Below, piece by piece: positions 61,150 to 64,000 of a stretch of DNA of 64,000 nt (its first letter is position 1; each line of letters begins with the position of its first letter). The notes under the pieces were generated by a model. That model was given only the letters and a program-made list of their open reading frames with translations, was not told where the DNA came from and made no database searches. The DNA is from Polycladospora coralii (GTDB taxonomy: Bacteria > Bacillota > Bacilli > Thermoactinomycetales > Thermoactinomycetaceae). The translations under genes and the position numbers were made by a program. The stretch lies in contig NZ_JACXAG020000011.1 in NCBI RefSeq assembly GCF_014773435.2, forward strand, positions 1-64,000. The letters run 5' to 3'.

Positions 61150-61213
61150 TTTATCCAATATAGCTGAGAATACTCCTACCTCTTAGCGTTAGCGTAGGTG
61201 GTGAGTAGTTCAC
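61150..61213 (+). repeat. Orphan IS200/IS605-like right end (copy 3)
   Basis: Same element, one base different in the stem (CCTACCT). Elsewhere in 60932-61358 there is a weak AAGAGGG/CCCTCTT hairpin (60996-61015) and one arm related to 57295-57371. Confidence 0.6.
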
Positions 61214-61358
61214 TGGATAGGTGATACCAAAATCGGCGTTCGCTCCCTCTCTCCCTAGTTTTTGCATTTGAACCAGAAACCGGTATATTATATTTTGTTT
61301 GATTATTTTTAATTTTGATATATAATTTAATTGATGTAAAATTTAGGAGGTTTTGTCT

Positions 61359-61811
61359 ATGAAAAAAATTTCCATTTTCATGTTTACATTTACTATGATC
61401 TTTGGATTGTTTTTCCCGATAGGAAATCAAGTTAATGCAGCTTCAACAGAAGTAACTAATGAGAGCGCCTCGAACACTGTATTACTTTTCAGTTCAATGC
61501 CAGATATCTGTATTGGTGGGGGAAGATGTGGTATCTATAAATACTACCAAGCTGATTTAGGAGCAACAAGATATATTGACAAAGTTATTGTCTATGCTCA
61601 CGATGGAGTAGGAAGCCAAAGTAAAGCAAAACTTAAAGTCGAAGTAGATGGTGAATATGTAGATGATTTACCTGTTTACAACGATGGAAGCTTTATAAGA
61701 TTTGATATTGGTCGAGCAGGACGTTACGTTCGATTTTATTCAATTCATGAAGATGGTGATGCAAACGGAGACGAAACGGTTATAAAAACGGTAGATATAT
61801 ATGGACAGTAA
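61359..61811 (+). CDS. Secreted discoidin-like (F5/8C) protein
   Basis: 150 aa from ATG 61359 (AGGAGG 8 nt upstream). Signal peptide to NQVNA, like the 45856/46314 proteins. Galactose-binding-like strands: YYQADLGATRYIDKVIVYAH, AGRYVRFYSIHEDGDANGDE. Two Cys near the N-terminus (CIGGGRC). May bind surface glycans. Confidence 0.65.
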   Translation: MKKISIFMFTFTMIFGLFFPIGNQVNAASTEVTNESASNTVLLFSSMPDICIGGGRCGIYKYYQADLGATRYIDKVIVYAHDGVGSQSKAKLKVEVDGEYVDDLPVYNDGSFIRFDIGRAGRYVRFYSIHEDGDANGDETVIKTVDIYGQ

Positions 61812-61898
61812 ACATCATATTTAATTGAGTTTCTAATTAGCTCACTATTTCACCGGTCACTACTCCTAGTTGAAAATTTAGTAGATTGGTAGTGTTAT

Positions 61899-61936
61899 CA
61901 TAGTAGGGCAGGTGAAACTGCCCTACTATGTTTTTA
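61899..61936 (+). terminator. Terminator
   Basis: CATAGTAGGGCAG / CTGCCCTACTATG followed by TTTTTAT. Confidence 0.9.
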
Positions 61937-61992
61937 TTTGGATTGTATTTACACTTTTCAATGGAAATAACGGCTTGTCTAGTGATTGATAA

Positions 61993-62124
61993 ATCTATCC
62001 ACAGCTATATTTATCATCTCCCGATATTGTCCAATATCAGATTAAAAGTGTATTAAATAACATTCAAAAGAACAATCCAGACAGGTTTCATGAAAAAGTA
62101 AAATTTGTTCTAGAAATGGAATAA
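61993..62124 (+). pseudogene. C-terminal gene fragment
   Basis: Open reading without start: IYPQLYLSSPDIVQYQIKSV ... NPDRFHEKVKFVLEME, then stop. Coding-like composition; no ribosome site. Confidence 0.35.
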
Positions 62125-62129
62125 TTAAT

Positions 62130-62315
62130 GAGTGGTCTTTTAAGAGTAGTGACAGGGTAGCTGTTGTAGACCGTCATTTTCTATAAGTCGTTTGATGTAA
62201 TTGGAAAAAACAAACCTCTTCATCTAATTAAAGACATACTATATGTTGTGTTTTACTAATTTCCAGTTCCCATATCGTTTTTAGGCAGGTAGTCAAAATC
62301 CTTATATATCAAGCC
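62130..62315 (-). repeat. Dispersed repeat, inverted copy of 49195-49375
   Basis: Diverged reverse-complement match to 49195-49375. Its partner block at 62650-62700 matches 49425-49483. An 84-aa membrane gene lies between the blocks. Confidence 0.6.
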
Positions 62316-62353
62316 ATTCACTAGTTGATATTTAAGAAATAGGAGCTATGTTA

Positions 62354-62608
62354 ATGATTCGACTAAGAAAGATTATTAATTATATCAGTGTGATTCCAAT
62401 TTTGTTAGTGGTTTATACTTTTGTTTTCGACTATAGCGAACAGCGAAGTCATCATTTACTAACTATTATGTTTCTACTTTTAAGTTTACGTTTTTGGCTC
62501 GATTACCGAATTGAGCCAAACAATAAGGGGAGTATTTTAACATTTGCTATCACTTATACAGTACTATTTATATTTTCTTCTTGGATGATTTTAGACGTGT
62601 TATACTAA
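62354..62608 (+). CDS. Small membrane protein, three helices
   Basis: 84 aa from ATG 62354 (GGAG 8 nt upstream; the ATG at 62348 is too close). Helices IINYISVIPILLVVYTFVF, LTIMFLLLSLRFWL and LTFAITYTVLFIFSSWMIL. Resembles small Bacillus membrane proteins of the YoqO/DUF3953 kind; unknown. Confidence 0.6.
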   Translation: MIRLRKIINYISVIPILLVVYTFVFDYSEQRSHHLLTIMFLLLSLRFWLDYRIEPNNKGSILTFAITYTVLFIFSSWMILDVLY

Positions 62609-62738
62609 CTACATCAGATTGAACGGATCGGGGAGAATCGACTTGAGCGATGAGACAAATGGGGTACGACCTCCAAAAGCAGATTGAACCGCCACATCTG
62701 AAAATATTCCCAAATTGCTATATACACATTGAGATAGC

Positions 62739-62765
62739 AAAAAGCCTCCATGACGGGGGCTTTTA
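62739..62765 (-). terminator. Terminator of the XRE operon
   Basis: Minus strand AAAGCCCCC-GTCAT-GGAGGCTTTTT. A half-copy occurs at about 56144-56165. Confidence 0.8.
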
Positions 62766-62999
62766 TTTTGTCTTTATTTTCATTTTGTACATATCGCTAG
62801 CAAGGTGGTTAGTAGTTGTGGTGGTATCTTTGACCTCGTCTTTCAATTCATCAATGGCTTGTTTGATGTATTGCATATCCTGTTCGATTTTATCAAAACG
62901 TTGATTTAATGAATCAAACTCGCTTTTCATACTAGTCTTTACTGCTGCTACTATTTGTGAGACTAGGTCATCACCGTATGGTTTGCGTTCTTCACTCAT
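62763..62999 (-). CDS. Coiled-coil protein
   Basis: 78 aa from ATG 62999 (GGGAGG 9 nt upstream), overlapping the XRE stop by 8 nt. Coiled coil FDSLNQRFDKIEQDMQYIKQ. Similar in kind to the coiled-coil genes that follow the phage repressor at 33403-34022. Confidence 0.6.
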   Translation of the reverse strand: MSEERKPYGDDLVSQIVAAVKTSMKSEFDSLNQRFDKIEQDMQYIKQAIDELKDEVKDTTTTTNHLASDMYKMKIKTK

Positions 63000-63216
63000 G
63001 TTGCTTGTCCTCCCTATATTCACAGACTTCTTCTATTTTCAAATTATAGGTTTCACAAATCCGCTCTATAACATCTGATTTTACAGGGAAACGATCATTC
63101 CATACCTTAGATGCAGTTTGAGGCGCGAATTTAGTTTCATTGATAAAGTCCATTCTTTCTTTGGTTGAATGATGAGTATTAAACCATATATGAAATGGTT
63201 TGAATGTTAAAGGCAA
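62992..63216 (-). CDS. XRE/YozG-like HTH regulator
   Basis: 74 aa from TTG (GGGGGTG upstream). HTH about 25-60 (STKERMDFINETKFAPQTAS KVWNDRFPV), typical of small XRE regulators. A palindrome at 63298-63315 lies upstream. Confidence 0.6.
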   Translation of the reverse strand: MPLTFKPFHIWFNTHHSTKERMDFINETKFAPQTASKVWNDRFPVKSDVIERICETYNLKIEEVCEYREDKQHE

Positions 63217-63297
63217 CTAAAATGCACCCCCGTAATAATCACTAACATCTCTAATTTACACAAAAACGAAAATTTTTTCAATGTGCTATTGACGATA

Positions 63298-63315
63298 TTT
63301 ACACGATTGTGTAAA
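63298..63315. promoter_or_regulatory. Operator palindrome
   Basis: TTTACAC-GATT-GTGTAAA, about 80 bp before the XRE start; a half-site ATTTACACAA lies at about 63254-63263. Confidence 0.6.
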
Positions 63316-63437
63316 TTGTAGTTAAGGATGAGGCAAACAAAAACGCCCACGGCAGCTAACCAGGGCGTTCGGCAAAATATACTCTGCTGCCAGTTTACCA
63401 CATCCCCAGATGGTAGAAAAGGGGGAAGGGTAGCATT

Positions 63438-63527
63438 ATGAAATGTGGAGCGTGTAAGAAAAACACTGTGTATTATGATGAGAACACAGGTAAGTATAAG
63501 TGTCGCTCATGTGGTGCTACACAATAG
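63438..63527 (+). CDS. 29-aa zinc-ribbon peptide
   Basis: MKCGACKKNTVYYDENTGKY then KCRSCGATQ: two CxxC knuckles. GGAAGGG upstream. Divergent from the XRE operon. Confidence 0.55.
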   Translation: MKCGACKKNTVYYDENTGKYKCRSCGATQ

Positions 63528-63533
63528 TTGATG

Positions 63534-64000
63534 TTAAGTGCGTTGGATTTCCAGCGCACTTTCTAAGTGACTATGTACTTGATCTAGTTGATGAGTGTTG
63601 TATGTGTCAAATTGAAAGTCATAACACACTCTGGTTTTCTCAATGTACTGTGATGGGATTTGTATGTTATCCCACATCCATTGAATATTGTCCTTGATGT
63701 CTGTGATGTGAGATACAAAGGATATCCCGCAAAAATGTATACTTACACGTTCAGGATTGTCTGATTTATCCTCATCGAATGTTGCAGAATAGAACTTGCA
63801 CGCTTTTGGTGGGAAGCCTAGTGCTAACCCTAATTTGTAATGAAACTTAGGCGAGTTTGGATCGGCATCATGAGTTGAAGTTTTGAAATGTTCCTTTAAT
63901 TCCTCGGTCTGGAAATACAAGTGTTGATCCATGTCATAAACTTGGACAGGTAATGTTGGATATGAATCTAACTTTTCCAGATTCGATTTATCATAGAGAC
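63534..64000 (-). CDS. Unknown protein, N-terminus beyond window
   Basis: The frame is open to the right edge (…LYDKSNLEKLDSYPTLPVQV YDMDQH…), so the apparent ATG at 63932 is internal. Visible 155 aa; no recognised motif. Convergent with the zinc-ribbon ORF, 6 bp apart. Confidence 0.6.
   Translation of the reverse strand, partial: LYDKSNLEKLDSYPTLPVQVYDMDQHLYFQTEELKEHFKTSTHDADPNSPKFHYKLGLALGFPPKACKFYSATFDEDKSDNPERVSIHFCGISFVSHITDIKDNIQWMWDNIQIPSQYIEKTRVCYDFQFDTYNTHQLDQVHSHLESALEIQRT

Noticed and set aside
1..64000. tRNA or rRNA genes
   Set aside because: No cloverleaf or rRNA-like segment was recognised on either strand.

Overview
The window looks like a mobile, low-GC Gram-positive (Firmicutes) replicon; Brevibacillus or a close relative is my guess from gene style, not from any search. 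Strong AGGAGG ribosome sites, Gram-positive lipoproteins and secreted proteins, and PBSX/SPP1-like phage genes all fit. The simplest reading is a phage-plasmid or a plasmid carrying phage genes. A nearly complete siphophage genome has no phage integrase, and it sits next to a ParA partition locus and two plasmid-type Rep genes. A chromosomal mosaic cannot be excluded.

Layout. 1-1430: end of a 91-residue tandem-repeat protein and a lipoprotein. 1460-34300, mostly minus strand: the phage. Read in transcription order (right to left) it has an early region with a cro/cI switch and three 19-bp operators, recombination/replication genes with an iteron origin inside the replisome-organiser gene, a DnaB helicase and an ArpU-like late regulator. 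Then come TerS/TerL, portal, MuF, XkdF protease with a probable nested scaffold, capsid, connectors, tail tube, a frameshifted tail chaperone pair, tape measure, Dit, Tal, XhlA/holin, amidase and a 663-aa DUF1906-type wall protein. A cargo cassette (pore-former-like secreted protein plus serine resolvase) interrupts the late operon between TerL and portal.

34100-36870: a second divergent repressor pair, then an RRNPP-type HTH-TPR regulator with two upstream inverted-repeat operators and an ATGA-coupled 39-aa signal-peptide ORF. 36918-39437: three CRISPR arrays (30 repeats, 27 spacers), each with its own copy of a ~324-bp leader/trailer module and no cas genes in the window; repeat polymorphism is confined to a 3-nt hairpin loop. 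39700-43200: small genes, a duplicated secreted 51-aa peptide gene and decayed fragments. 43221-44591: parAB-like locus with two palindromes.

45850-47130: three secreted ~97-aa proteins sharing a C-terminal W-x-C-Y-Y motif. 47170-49180 and 53550-55713: two copies of a Rep/origin/hfq module; hfq is intact in the second and truncated in the first. Between the copies lies the most interesting locus (49782-53503). Two tandem 15-codon ORFs with identical product MSNEWISVKNEWIAV are followed by a HemN-like radical SAM enzyme, an MFS exporter and a DinB-like protein, which suggests a peptide natural product (RiPP) system I do not recognise.

55760-64000: orphan IS200/IS605 right ends (including an omega-RNA-like remnant), a second pore-former-like protein, lipoprotein, YVTN propeller and discoidin-like secreted proteins, decayed repeats and a small XRE operon. 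Three secreted-protein promoters (23.2, 46.7 and 57.25 kb) share an 18-bp CRP/FNR-type box at an identical distance from the -10 element, so they form one regulon spread across phage and plasmid genes.
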